Positions 49,623-58,239 of a DNA stretch of 64,000 bases are shown piece by piece. Source of the DNA: JACDAN01 sp963721345. GTDB taxonomy: Bacteria > Actinomycetota > Thermoleophilia > Gaiellales > Gaiellaceae. The first letter of the stretch is position 1; each line of letters opens with the position of its first letter. The DNA lies in the NCBI GenBank assembly GCA_963721345.1, contig CAVRIT010000001.1, positions 2,170,001 to 2,234,000 on the forward strand. The letters run 5' to 3'. Position numbers and translations under genes: made by a program. Below the pieces are notes generated by a model, which did no database searches, was not told where the DNA came from, and was given only the letters and a program-made list of their open reading frames with translations.

Positions 49623-50036
49623 TTACTTCTTCTTCTTTTTCTTCTTCGGGCAGGCGCGGATCTTGTCGCCGTGCCTCATGTGCTTGCGGTGCGCCTTCCA
49701 GCCGCGAACGGTCGCGGTCCGGCGCTTGTTGGCCTTCGTCTTGTGGCAGATCGTGAAGCGGGCGCTGCTACATGCGCCGCGACCGTCACCGTGCCGCAGA
49801 TGGCCCCGGAGGGCACGCGGCGGGATGCGGATCGTGCGGTACTTGCTCCGCTTCAGCTTCCTGCCAGAGCGGTGGCAGACCGTGATGCGGCGGTTGTACT
49901 GGTCCTGGGCCGCGGGCGCGCTCTTCGCTGTCGGGCCCTGGCTGGCTCCGACGGCGGCAACGCTGGCGAGCAGCACCGTCGCGATGGTCGCGACGAGCAC
50001 TGTCAGGCCGAGGCTCAGTCTGGTCAGTCGTTTCAT
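49623..50036 (-). CDS. Secreted protein with two CH...HGD...C repeats and poly-Lys tail
   Basis: A 137-residue exported protein. The signal segment (RLSLGLTVLVATIATVLLASVAAV) is followed by two related repeats: ITVCHRSGRKLKRSKYRTIR ... LRGHLRHGDGRGAC and FTICHKTKANKRRTATVRGW ... HRKHMRHGDKIRAC. The CH, HxxHGD and C spacing matches a small repeat seen in secreted bacterial proteins and may bind metal. The protein ends in seven lysines. It is strongly basic overall, so it could bind anionic polymers. Function unknown. Confidence 0.75.
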   Translation of the reverse strand: MKRLTRLSLGLTVLVATIATVLLASVAAVGASQGPTAKSAPAAQDQYNRRITVCHRSGRKLKRSKYRTIRIPPRALRGHLRHGDGRGACSSARFTICHKTKANKRRTATVRGWKAHRKHMRHGDKIRACPKKKKKKK

Positions 50037-50082
50037 GTGTTCGGGACCCCCCTTGGTCGGTTCGGCAGCCGATGTACCCAGC

Positions 50083-51777
50083 TCAGGGAGTTTTGAACCC
50101 GAGCTCGCGGAGGTCCGGGCTGAGCGGATTGAGCTCAGCCGCTCGCTCGAGAGCGCGACGCTGCCCGGCGCCGTCGCTTGCCAGGCCGAGGCCGATCCAC
50201 AGCTCGAACTCGTCGGGATCCTCGGCAAGGCCGCCGCGGAAGTTGCGCCGTGCGACGGCGAGCGAGCCTTCGGCGAGCTCGACCTCGCCCAGCGCGCGCC
50301 ACGGCTCGGGCGACCACGGCTGGAGCCGTCGCGCCGTCCGCGCCGACTCGGCCGCCTCGCGCCAGCGGAGACTGTCCATCGCATCGATCGACCGCTCGAG
50401 CGCGCGGTTCCCGGCCCAGGCGAAGGCGACGAGGACGCACAACGCGGCGGGGACGGCTGCGCTGAGACGCGGGAGCGGGCGACCGTCCGGCCGTCCTGCG
50501 AGTGCGGCGGCGCCGCACGCGAGCGCAGCGACCGTCACGACCGGCAGCTCCCAGTCCCAGTCCTGCGCGGCGTGGGCGAGGAAGGCGGCGTACGGAGCGA
50601 GCGCGAACGCCTGGCGGAGGCCTGCGAACGGCGCCGCCAGTGCTGCGAGCAGGAGCAGCACGCCGACCGGCCCCAGCTCGGCGAGCGTCTCGAGGTAGAG
50701 GCTGTGTGCATCGGTGACCGGCTGCGGGACGGGGCGTTCACGCAGCCAGGCGCGCCCGTAGCTCCCGGCGCCGATCCCGAGCAGCGGCTCGTCCTCGTAG
50801 CTCTGCCACGCGACGCTCCAGTAGTCGGCTCGGTTGCGGCCCGAGAGGTCGAAGACGCGCTCGCTCGCCTCGCCGTGAATCGGGGCGGGTGCGGCCTTGA
50901 ACGAGCGCCACACGGCGGCCGGCCCGCCGACCTCGGCGAGGCCCGCGGTGACCGCAAGCAGTGGGATTGCGACGACCGCGACCGCGAATGCCTTGCGGAG
51001 GCGAGGGTCGGGGGCGGGGAAGCGTGAAAGGGCCCAGGCGACCCCGACGGCGACGCCCGAGAGCGCCAGGAGAGCGACGGCGAGCGCCGACTGCGCGCCC
51101 AGCTCGTCCGCGGCCAGCACGGCGAGCCCGGCGGGCAGCGCGAGCGCCAGCATCGTCGCCGCGAGCCGGAGCCGGGCGGGCCCGAGCGCCACAGCCGCGA
51201 CGAGCCCGACGCCGAGGGCGAGCCACGCTCCGCGGCTGAACGAGAGGTAGAGCGCGGCGGCGATGACCGGGACCGGCACTGCGGCGACGCTCCAGCGTGT
51301 CGCGAGGGCCGCGGCCGCCAGCAGCCCCATCACCGCGAGGATCCCGACGCCGTTCGCGTAGCCGACGGGGTCCGCGAGCCGCTGGCCGTCCTCCGCCTGG
51401 GTCAACCCGTAGGCGCAGAGGAACGTCACCGCTGCGAGCATCCCGCCGACGAGTCCCACGACCGATCGAGCGATCACGAACGCGGCCGCCGCCGATGCAT
51501 AAAGCACGGCGCGCTGCGCGTCGAGCACCGTGGCCGAGAGGTGGGTCGACCAGACCAGCGAGAGCACGACCCAGCCGGCAAGGGCGGTGAGGCCTCCCAC
51601 GAAGACAAGCGCCGCCACGCCGGGCCGCGGCGCGCCGAGCGCCAGGAGGACTGAGAGAAGGACGAGGAGCGCGACGCTACTCCAGCCCCACGCCGACGCC
51701 GCGTAGCCGCCGTCGTCGAGTCCCAGCGCGGCGACGAGCGCGAACACCCCCGCCGCGGAGACTGCCTCGCGCCTCAC
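50083..51777 (-). CDS. O-antigen ligase/Wzy-like membrane protein with TPR-like C-terminus
   Basis: A 564-residue protein with about 12 membrane helices. Wzy/WaaL-type marks are GYANGVGILAVMGLLAAAAL, YLSFSRGAWLALGVGLVAA and the large periplasmic loop ending RADYWSVAWQSYEDEPLLGI, GAGSYGRAW and DAHSLYLETLAELG. The C-terminal 90 residues are a soluble helical region (RWREAAESARTARRLQPWSP, ALGEVELAEGS) typical of TPRs. It probably polymerises or transfers a glycan to a lipid carrier. GTG 51777 overlaps the flippase gene stop (GTGA). The long frame further upstream is antisense overlap. Confidence 0.87.
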   Translation of the reverse strand: MRREAVSAAGVFALVAALGLDDGGYAASAWGWSSVALLVLLSVLLALGAPRPGVAALVFVGGLTALAGWVVLSLVWSTHLSATVLDAQRAVLYASAAAAFVIARSVVGLVGGMLAAVTFLCAYGLTQAEDGQRLADPVGYANGVGILAVMGLLAAAALATRWSVAAVPVPVIAAALYLSFSRGAWLALGVGLVAAVALGPARLRLAATMLALALPAGLAVLAADELGAQSALAVALLALSGVAVGVAWALSRFPAPDPRLRKAFAVAVVAIPLLAVTAGLAEVGGPAAVWRSFKAAPAPIHGEASERVFDLSGRNRADYWSVAWQSYEDEPLLGIGAGSYGRAWLRERPVPQPVTDAHSLYLETLAELGPVGVLLLLAALAAPFAGLRQAFALAPYAAFLAHAAQDWDWELPVVTVAALACGAAALAGRPDGRPLPRLSAAVPAALCVLVAFAWAGNRALERSIDAMDSLRWREAAESARTARRLQPWSPEPWRALGEVELAEGSLAVARRNFRGGLAEDPDEFELWIGLGLASDGAGQRRALERAAELNPLSPDLRELGFKTP

Positions 51778-52775
51778 CTCCGCCTGGCGGTCGCCGCGGC
51801 AACCCCGCCGAGCACGATGGTCGGCACCATCGTCAGGAACCGGTAGACAAGCACCGCTGCCACGACGCCGGCGTTGTCGCCGCCGAAACCGACCAGGGCG
51901 CCGGTCAGCCCGAGCTCGACGATGCCGATGCCGCCCGGCGTGATCGGCACCGATCCGAGCAGGCGCGCGAGCGACCACGCGGCGAACGCTTCGACGACGG
52001 AAACCTCGGACTCGGTCACGCCGAAGGCCCGCAGCGAGACGAGGAGCACGAGGAACACCGTGAGCGTTCCCACGTAGGTCACGAGCGTCAAGACGTGCCA
52101 GCGGCGGCGCAGGAGCTCGAGCGAGTCGCGCCGGAAGCGCTCGAAGCTCGCGCCGCCCCAGAGGACCGGCGGGCGGCCGAAGCGCCGGAGCGCCCAGCTC
52201 GTCGCGCGCGCAGCGACGTCGCCGAGGTCGGTCGCTGCGCGGTCGCTGGCGAGCACCACGGCGAGCATCGCGACGACCACTCCAAGCACGGCGACGCCGA
52301 CGAACGCCGCCGTGGCGAGCAGCGCGGAGTCGCCGCCGTACGCCGTCAGGAGGAAGACCGCGATGATCGGATACGAGAGGTTCGCGAGCTGGTTCCAGAG
52401 GCTCACGAGCGTCACTGCGCGGCCGATCTCCCGCGGGTCGAAGCCCCAGCGCCGCAGCAACCCGTAGGCACCGGCGATCCCCACCGCCGCGCCGGCCGGC
52501 ACGACGATCGAGAGCGCCGTCGAGACCTGGGTCAGCGCAAAGGCCGAGCGGAAGCCGAGGCGTGGGAGCACGACCATCCAGGGTGGAGCAAAGGTCGCCA
52601 GGTTGAGCAGCGTCGCCGCCGCGAGAGTGAGGAGCCACGGCCAGGACAGATCCGTGATGACGTCCCAGACGTCCCCGTAGTTCGCGATCTTCGGCAGGAA
52701 GTACGCGAAGCTCGCGACTGCGATGAGCAGGCCGATCGCCGCCGGAGCGATCCGGCGGATCCGTCGACGGCGCAC
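51774..52775 (-). CDS. Lysylphosphatidylglycerol-synthase-TM/UPF0104 flippase-like protein
   Basis: A 333-residue membrane protein with about eight helices. The family pattern is GLLRRWGFDPREIGRAVTLV, SLWNQLANLSYPIIAVFL and the hallmark ARLLGSVPITPGGIGIVELG in the C-terminal half. Members are lipid flippases or glycan-lipid translocases. Its gene is directly coupled to the Wzy-like ligase (GTGA), so both may act in one surface-glycan pathway. GTG 52775 is close to the stop of the Zn-peptidase gene. Confidence 0.9.
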   Translation of the reverse strand: MRRRRIRRIAPAAIGLLIAVASFAYFLPKIANYGDVWDVITDLSWPWLLTLAAATLLNLATFAPPWMVVLPRLGFRSAFALTQVSTALSIVVPAGAAVGIAGAYGLLRRWGFDPREIGRAVTLVSLWNQLANLSYPIIAVFLLTAYGGDSALLATAAFVGVAVLGVVVAMLAVVLASDRAATDLGDVAARATSWALRRFGRPPVLWGGASFERFRRDSLELLRRRWHVLTLVTYVGTLTVFLVLLVSLRAFGVTESEVSVVEAFAAWSLARLLGSVPITPGGIGIVELGLTGALVGFGGDNAGVVAAVLVYRFLTMVPTIVLGGVAAATARRR

Positions 52776-52776
52776 G

Positions 52777-53463
52777 CTAGTCGCGGTTGCCGAAGAAGAT
52801 GAGCGCGTAGTACAGGAGCATCGAGAGCGCGGCGAGCGCGCCCGCGACGTAGGTCAACGCGGCAGCGGTCAGGACTCGCTGGACGCCTGTGCCGTCGCCG
52901 GCGCCGACCAGCCCGAGCTCGCGGATCTGCGTGGACGCGCGGCGCGAGGCGTTGAACTCGACCGGCAGCGTGACGATGTGGAAGAGCACGGCGACCGCGT
53001 AGAGCAGGAGAGCCAGGGCGACGAGGTTAAGCGCGCTCAGCACCACGCCGAGCATCAGCAGCCACACCCACGCGGTCGACGCGAAGGCGACCGCCGGGTA
53101 CATCGCGGAGCGGAGCCTGAGCGGGGTGTAACCCTGGGCGTGCTGGAGTGCGTGTCCGGTCTCGTGCGCCGCGACAGCGGCGGCCGACACCGTCGCCGGG
53201 CGGTAAACGGGCTCCGAGAGAAAGAGCGCCTTCTTCTTCGGGTCGTAGTGATCCGAGAGGGCGCCGCCCGGCGATACCTCGACCGGAACGTCGTGGAGGC
53301 CGTTGCGGTCCAGGATTTGCCGAGCGACCTCGGCTCCCGGAAGGCCGGTAGGGATCTCGACCTTCGAGTAGCGCGCGAAAGTCCGCTTCAGCCACCACTG
53401 GACGGCCAGGCCGAGCAGGAGCGGCGGGACCAGGAAGACGATGAAGAGGCCCCAGCTATCCAT
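52777..53463 (-). CDS. YugP-like membrane zinc metallopeptidase
   Basis: A 228-residue protein. One N-terminal helix (MDSWGLFIVFLVPPLLLGLA) and three C-terminal ones surround a cytoplasmic domain with the zinc motif AAHETGHALQH and preceding VEVSPGGALSDHYDPKKKAL, the YugP/Zn_peptidase_2 pattern. Its physiological substrate is unknown. The ATG at 53463 is divergent from lemA, with a 91-bp gap. The stop is 1 bp from the flippase start. Confidence 0.92.
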   Translation of the reverse strand: MDSWGLFIVFLVPPLLLGLAVQWWLKRTFARYSKVEIPTGLPGAEVARQILDRNGLHDVPVEVSPGGALSDHYDPKKKALFLSEPVYRPATVSAAAVAAHETGHALQHAQGYTPLRLRSAMYPAVAFASTAWVWLLMLGVVLSALNLVALALLLYAVAVLFHIVTLPVEFNASRRASTQIRELGLVGAGDGTGVQRVLTAAALTYVAGALAALSMLLYYALIFFGNRD

Positions 53464-53554
53464 CGCGCGGAAGTGTAGTGGCGGCGAGCAGGGGGCCCAG
53501 CTCGCGACGTCGTGCTCGTCAAGCGGTAGATCGTCGCTGCCGATAACGGCCGCG

Positions 53555-54136
53555 ATGGATCCGCTGGATCTTGCGGTGTGGCTGTTCCTCGGCGCCCTCG
53601 GCGCGCTCGTCCTCTGGGCGATCGTCACGTACAACAAGCTCGTGCGGCTGCGCAATCGCGCGGACGCCGTCTGGGCCGACATCGAGGTTCAGCTGAAGCG
53701 GCGTCACGACCTCGTCCCGAACCTCGTCGAAGTGGTCGAGGGCTACGCGACGCACGAGCGAGAGACGTTCGAGGAGGTCACCGAGGCGCGAAGCGGTGCG
53801 CTCGCGGCGGAGTCGCCGGCTGACCAGACCCGGGCCGAGAACCAGCTCAGCGGCGCGCTCGCGCGGCTGTTCGCGACCGCGGAGGCCTACCCCGATCTCG
53901 AAGCAGAGGAGCGCTTCCAGGATCTCCATGCGGAGCTCGTCCGCCTCGAGAACACGATCGCCATGGCCCGGCAGGCCTACAACCTCGCCGTCCAGGCGTA
54001 CAACAACAACGTCCAGACGATCCCGACGAACATCGTCGCCTGGATCGCGTCGTTCCCCGCGCGCGAGTTCCTGGCAGCGCCGGCGTCGGAGCGCGCGGTG
54101 CCGGAGGTAGAGCTAGACCTTCGCTCTGCAGTCTGA
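53555..54136 (+). CDS. lemA: LemA family protein
   Basis: A 193-residue protein with one N-terminal helix (AVWLFLGALGALVLWAIV) followed by a helical bundle. Family motifs are YNKLVRLRNRADAVWADIEV, QLKRRHDLVPNLVEVVEGYA, ENQLSGALARLFATAEAYPD and NTIAMARQAYNLAVQAYNNN with TIPTNIVA. LemA proteins are membrane-anchored on the cytoplasmic or exported face, with poorly known function. ATG 53555 starts it; the longer frame runs into the divergent peptidase. Its end overlaps the convergent ATP-grasp gene by 24 bp. Confidence 0.93.
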   Translation: MDPLDLAVWLFLGALGALVLWAIVTYNKLVRLRNRADAVWADIEVQLKRRHDLVPNLVEVVEGYATHERETFEEVTEARSGALAAESPADQTRAENQLSGALARLFATAEAYPDLEAEERFQDLHAELVRLENTIAMARQAYNLAVQAYNNNVQTIPTNIVAWIASFPAREFLAAPASERAVPEVELDLRSAV

Positions 54137-55348
54137 AGCCCACGCCGCCACGGCGGTGCGTGAGCGTTCGATCAGGCGCTCCTGCTTCTCTTCCGGCTCC
54201 TCGGTCCGCATGATCTGGACGATCAGCTCGTCGAACTCCGGGCTCTCGACGTACTCGACCATCGTCTCCTCGAGATGCGCGAGCGCCTCGGCGCAGAACT
54301 CCTCGAACTCCTCGACTTGGAAGTACGCGTCAGCGAGCGCTCGGTAGCGCTCGAGCTTCTCTTCGTACGACAGATCGCTGTCGCCGATCGCGAAGTAGTC
54401 CCGGGTCGGCTGGTAGACGCCGACCTTCCGCTCGGTCGCGGCGCAGAACAGACACCACGCGGCCAGCGACTGGATCGCCCACGGGAAGTAGTAGTGGAGC
54501 GACACGAGCGCCATGTCTGGCGAGGCGTTCGCGTAGTCGATCGGGTGCGCCTGCCCGTCCTTGACGATCACTTCGCACGAGTTGAACTCCCAGCGGAAGA
54601 AGGCGTTGACGACTCGGCCGATCGACTCGACCTCCCACATCAGCGTCGGTGGCAGGAAGTCGTCGCCGACGGCGTAGCGGTAGTGACCGTCGGCCGACGG
54701 GTCGTACTGCATCACCTTCGTCTGCGGCCCGATCGAGAGGCTCCGCGTGAAGACGTCGAACTCGTCGACCGCTGCCTGGAGATGCATCAGCCGCTCGCCC
54801 GATTCCTCGTAGGCACGGTGTAGCTCCTCGCTCGACTCGATCCGAGTGACGCCGACCCACATGCCGCCGTCGAAGGGCTTCATGTACAGCGGGTAGCCGA
54901 CCTGCCCGGCCACGAAGTCGAGGTCGAACTCCGGGCTGTAGCGCTCGGCCATCGGGATGTAGCGCGGGTTGTCAGGCGGGAGCTTGTGGGGGATCAGCCA
55001 GGTCTCCGGCACCTTTATCCCGAGGCGCATCAGGGCGCAGTAGGCGGAGTGCTTCTCCATCGCCTGGAAGGTGAAGGGGTTGTTCAGGAGGTAGACGTCG
55101 TCCATCAGCGCGAGCTTCTTCAGCCACTCGCGCGGGACGTCGTACCACCACGCCAGGCGGTCGATGATCAGCTGGTAGCGGGGGGCGTAGCGGAGGTCGA
55201 ACGGCTCGTGGACGACGCGCTCGGTGACGAACTCGTGCGTCTCACCGCGGAACGTGATCGGCCCGAGACGCGCAAGCAGCGCTTCGAAGGCCGTGGGCCA
55301 ATCCTCCTCGGTTGCGAGGAGCAGCCCGATCAGGTGCCGCCTCGCCAT
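54113..55348 (-). CDS. ATP-grasp-like (glutathione synthetase/RimK-type) protein
   Basis: A 411-residue protein. The central part resembles the ATP-grasp fold: GQVGYPLYMKPFDGGMWVGV (substrate Lys and Gly loop), FDVFTRSLSIGPQTKVMQYD, FFRWEFNSCEVIVKDGQAHP and the metal-site DYANASPDMALVS. No partner substrate can be read. The C-terminal part is helical and acidic (EEKLERYRALADAYFQVEEF). It is the third gene of an operon with DUF2277 and a hydrolase. ATG 55348. Confidence 0.8.
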   Translation of the reverse strand: MARRHLIGLLLATEEDWPTAFEALLARLGPITFRGETHEFVTERVVHEPFDLRYAPRYQLIIDRLAWWYDVPREWLKKLALMDDVYLLNNPFTFQAMEKHSAYCALMRLGIKVPETWLIPHKLPPDNPRYIPMAERYSPEFDLDFVAGQVGYPLYMKPFDGGMWVGVTRIESSEELHRAYEESGERLMHLQAAVDEFDVFTRSLSIGPQTKVMQYDPSADGHYRYAVGDDFLPPTLMWEVESIGRVVNAFFRWEFNSCEVIVKDGQAHPIDYANASPDMALVSLHYYFPWAIQSLAAWCLFCAATERKVGVYQPTRDYFAIGDSDLSYEEKLERYRALADAYFQVEEFEEFCAEALAHLEETMVEYVESPEFDELIVQIMRTEEPEEKQERLIERSRTAVAAWASDCRAKV

Positions 55349-55362
55349 CGGCGGGAGCGAGT

Positions 55363-55635
55363 TTACGCTGCTGCGAAGCGCTTTTCGGATCGAGCGCGCC
55401 GCTTCGCGGCTTCGGACTCGCGGTCCTTGGGCTCAGCCGTGGTGACGAGCGAGTCCAGCAACCGGCGCGACGCCGCCGCGACTTCGTCGACCGCCCGCTC
55501 GAACGCCGCCTCGTTCGCCTGCGACGGCTTCGTGAAGCCGCTGATCTTGCGGACGAACTGCAGCGACGCCCCGCGGATCTCGTCGTCGGATGCCGGAGGC
55601 TCGAAGTTGTAGAGGTTCTGGATGTTTCTGCACAT
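55363..55635 (-). CDS. DUF2277 family protein
   Basis: A 90-residue protein matching the DUF2277 opening MCRNIQNLYNFEPPASDDEI, then LQFVRKISGFTKPSQANEAA and VDEVAAASRRLLDSL. The conserved N-terminal MCRNI is intact. Function unknown; the family is widespread in actinobacteria and proteobacteria. It is 4 bp from the upstream hydrolase gene and 14 bp before the ATP-grasp gene. Confidence 0.93.
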   Translation of the reverse strand: MCRNIQNLYNFEPPASDDEIRGASLQFVRKISGFTKPSQANEAAFERAVDEVAAASRRLLDSLVTTAEPKDRESEAAKRRARSEKRFAAA

Positions 55636-55639
55636 GGCT

Positions 55640-56503
55640 CTAGCCTAGACGCAGCCCCGCGAGGATCTCCTCGGCGTGCGACCAGAGGACGAGGTGGCCG
55701 GCGCCGCGGACGAGATGGAGCTCCGCGCCCGGGATGGCGGCCGCGAAGAACTCCGCGACGCCCAGCGGAACGGCCGTGTCCTCGTCGCCGTGCCAGACGT
55801 GCGTCGCCACGGAGATGTCCTCGGGCCGGAAGCCCCACGGCTCGACGTAGAGGAGGTAGAGGTCGTGGGCGTACCCCTCCGGCCCCCGCAGCGCGGTCTC
55901 TCGTGCGGCCGCGTCGAACCGCGCCCGCACGCCTGGATCGGCGAGCACCGCTCGGTCGGCCGGCGGGCCGCTCCCGTTCTCGCCCCTCGGCTCGCCGATC
56001 CGCGCGAGCTCTTCGCGGCAGTCCTCGAGCAGCCGCGTGGCGACGGTCGTGCGATCCCCTCGCGCCAGCTCGATCAGCGGACGTCGGTGCGGCGGCGCCG
56101 AATAGATGAGCTCCGGCCGGTCCCAGACCGGCCCCGCGGAGCTCACCAGCCCGAGCGCCGAGACACGCCCCGGAAGGGCGTAGGCGCACGCCGCGGCGTG
56201 GGGGCCTCCACCCGACATTCCGAACACGGCGAAGCGTTCGATCCCGAGTGCGTCGGCGAGCGCTTCCACATCGCGCGGCCAGTCGAGCAGCGTCCGTCCC
56301 TGATGCAGGTCGGAGAGCCCGTAGCCGGGCCGGTCGACGAGAACGAGCCGGACACCGGCCGCCCGCGGTGCCTCGTGCCCGAGATGCGCGAGCCACGAGA
56401 GGCTCGTGCCGAGGAAGCCGAGCACCGGCGCCCCGTCGCGGTCTCCCCACTCGGAGTAGCCAACAGCGCGCCCGCTGCGCAACTTGACGGTCTTTCCGAC
56501 CAC
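55640..56503 (-). CDS. Alpha/beta-fold hydrolase
   Basis: A 287-residue hydrolase. The oxyanion loop is LGFLGTSLSWLAH, the nucleophile elbow is FGMSGGGPHAAACAY, the acid lies in VWHGDEDTAVP and the His in RGAGHLVLWSH. The cap domain is helical. Substrate unknown. GTG 56503 gives the family opening KTVKLRSGRAVGYSEWGDRD. It heads a three-gene operon with DUF2277 and an ATP-grasp protein. Confidence 0.92.
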   Translation of the reverse strand: MVGKTVKLRSGRAVGYSEWGDRDGAPVLGFLGTSLSWLAHLGHEAPRAAGVRLVLVDRPGYGLSDLHQGRTLLDWPRDVEALADALGIERFAVFGMSGGGPHAAACAYALPGRVSALGLVSSAGPVWDRPELIYSAPPHRRPLIELARGDRTTVATRLLEDCREELARIGEPRGENGSGPPADRAVLADPGVRARFDAAARETALRGPEGYAHDLYLLYVEPWGFRPEDISVATHVWHGDEDTAVPLGVAEFFAAAIPGAELHLVRGAGHLVLWSHAEEILAGLRLG

Positions 56504-56530
56504 GGCCGCACGCTAACTAGGATTCCGGTC

Positions 56531-56704
56531 GTGACGGAGCCCCACCGCCCCGACGACGCACCGTTGGAAGCCGAAGTGCGCGAGGCGGCCCGCGGCGAGA
56601 GCGCCCGCACCCCGGCCCTCGTGATCGGCGGCGTCGGAACGATCATCGCGATCGTGGTCGGAATCATCGTCGTGGTGGCGTTCCTCATCTTCTGGCTCGT
56701 CTAG
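56531..56704 (+). CDS. Small single-pass membrane protein
   Basis: A 57-residue protein from GTG 56531. An acidic, Pro-rich N-terminus (TEPHRPDDAPLEAEVREAAR) precedes one long helix (LVIGGVGTIIAIVVGIIVVV) that reaches the C-terminus. No family is recognised. It lies between a divergent hydrolase and a GGDEF gene that starts 36 bp later on the same strand. It would be missed by length cut-offs. Confidence 0.65.
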   Translation: MTEPHRPDDAPLEAEVREAARGESARTPALVIGGVGTIIAIVVGIIVVVAFLIFWLV

Positions 56705-56739
56705 CCGCCGAGCCTCCTCGCCACTAGTCACCACCCTTT

Positions 56740-58239
56740 ATGAGGATGGGGCGAATCCCCGCGGCGGACGACGAAAGCAACGGCGTGAGGTCTGCTGCGG
56801 CCCTGCACTCCGGTGCGTTCGATCGCACCCGTCTCCTTCACCGGAGCGCTCCGTTCCTGGGCGTGATGATGCTCGCCCTCGCCGTCCTCCCGCTGCCACC
56901 GGACGGCGACCGGCCGAACGTCGTGCTCCTGGCCGTCGGGCTGTCCGCCCTGATCGTCGCCGCCGCGGCGTTGGTGCCGTGGGCCCGGCTGCCGCGCTAC
57001 GCCGAGGTCGTCCCCCCGCTCTCCTACTTTGTCGTGATCGCGCTTCTGCGAGAGAGCCAGGGCGGCGCCGACTCCGGCTACGCGGCGCTCGCGATGATGC
57101 CCGTCTTCTGGCTGGCGCTCTACGGGACCCGCAGCCAGCTCGCGATCGGGATCTCGGGCCTTGCAGCGATGTTCCTGACGCCCCTCGCCCTCGGGTTGGC
57201 CGACTACCCGGCGACGGAGTGGCGCCGGACACTGCTCTGGATCTCGATCGCGCCGGTCGTCGGGTTCACCGTGCAGGCGCTCGTGGCCGAGTTGCGTTCA
57301 CGCGCCGACGAGGCTGCGAGCAGCGTCGAGGAAACGCGCCGGACGCTCGCCTACATGGCGTCCGTGGCGTCCGTGACGCGCCGGCTCGCGGGCTCGTCCG
57401 ATCCGGCCGCCGTCCGCCACGGTGTGTGCTCGGCGTCGATGGCGATCGCGGCGGCGGACTACGCGCAGCTGATCGAGCCGGATGCCAACGGCATACTCGT
57501 CACCACCGCTGCGGCAGGCGCCGAGGTCGCGCTCGACGTCGGCGAATCGTCACGTGCTTCCGAGGCGTACGTCTCGCGGCGCGCAGTTTTCGCTCCGGCG
57601 GACGGGTTCCATTTCGAGCCGGTCCTTCGCGACGACTTCGCCGTCGGCGTCCTCGTCGTCGGCTGGCTCGAGCCGATCGGTGAGCTCGGCGAAGCCGCCG
57701 CTTCGGGCCTGCGGATGCTGTCGGCCGAGGCGGCGATCGCCATCGACCGCGCCGAGCTGCTCGCACGGCTGGAGGAGAGTGCCCGCACCGACGATCTCAC
57801 GGGCTTGCCGAACCGCCGCGCCTGGGATCAGGAGCTGCCGCGCGAGCTCGCCCGCGCCACGCGCAGCGAGCGTCAGGTTTGCGTGGCGATGCTCGACCTC
57901 GACCGCTTCAAGGAGTTCAACGACGAGCGCGGACACCAGGCCGGCGACCGGCTGCTGAAGCAGGCCGGACGGGCGTGGGCGCAGCAGCTCCGGTCGAGCG
58001 ACATGCTCGCGCGTTACGGCGGCGAGGAGTTCGCCGTGCTGCTTCCGGGATGCGGGCTGCCGGACGCACAGCGGGTGCTCGAGCGGCTCCGCCTCTCGAT
58101 GCCGGACGCCGAGACCGTCTCGGTCGGCGTCGCCTGCTGGGACGGAACCGAGTCGGTGGAGGAGCTCGTCGGACGCGCCGATTCCGCCTTGTACGAGGCC
58201 AAGCGCGCCGGGCGCGATCGCCTCATTCTCGCGGCTTGA
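56740..58239 (+). CDS. Membrane diguanylate cyclase (GAF-like + GGDEF)
   Basis: A 499-residue protein. Six N-terminal helices (about 35-190) are followed by a GAF-like domain (about 205-345) and a GGDEF domain. The active-site loop is RYGGEEFAV (GGEEF at 427-431), and the product-inhibition I-site RSSD lies five residues upstream. It should make c-di-GMP. It is a second, unlinked cyclase in this window and shares the architecture of the one in the SipW operon. ATG 56740 or 56746 may start it. The upstream small membrane protein may be co-transcribed. Confidence 0.93.
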   Translation: MRMGRIPAADDESNGVRSAAALHSGAFDRTRLLHRSAPFLGVMMLALAVLPLPPDGDRPNVVLLAVGLSALIVAAAALVPWARLPRYAEVVPPLSYFVVIALLRESQGGADSGYAALAMMPVFWLALYGTRSQLAIGISGLAAMFLTPLALGLADYPATEWRRTLLWISIAPVVGFTVQALVAELRSRADEAASSVEETRRTLAYMASVASVTRRLAGSSDPAAVRHGVCSASMAIAAADYAQLIEPDANGILVTTAAAGAEVALDVGESSRASEAYVSRRAVFAPADGFHFEPVLRDDFAVGVLVVGWLEPIGELGEAAASGLRMLSAEAAIAIDRAELLARLEESARTDDLTGLPNRRAWDQELPRELARATRSERQVCVAMLDLDRFKEFNDERGHQAGDRLLKQAGRAWAQQLRSSDMLARYGGEEFAVLLPGCGLPDAQRVLERLRLSMPDAETVSVGVACWDGTESVEELVGRADSALYEAKRAGRDRLILAA

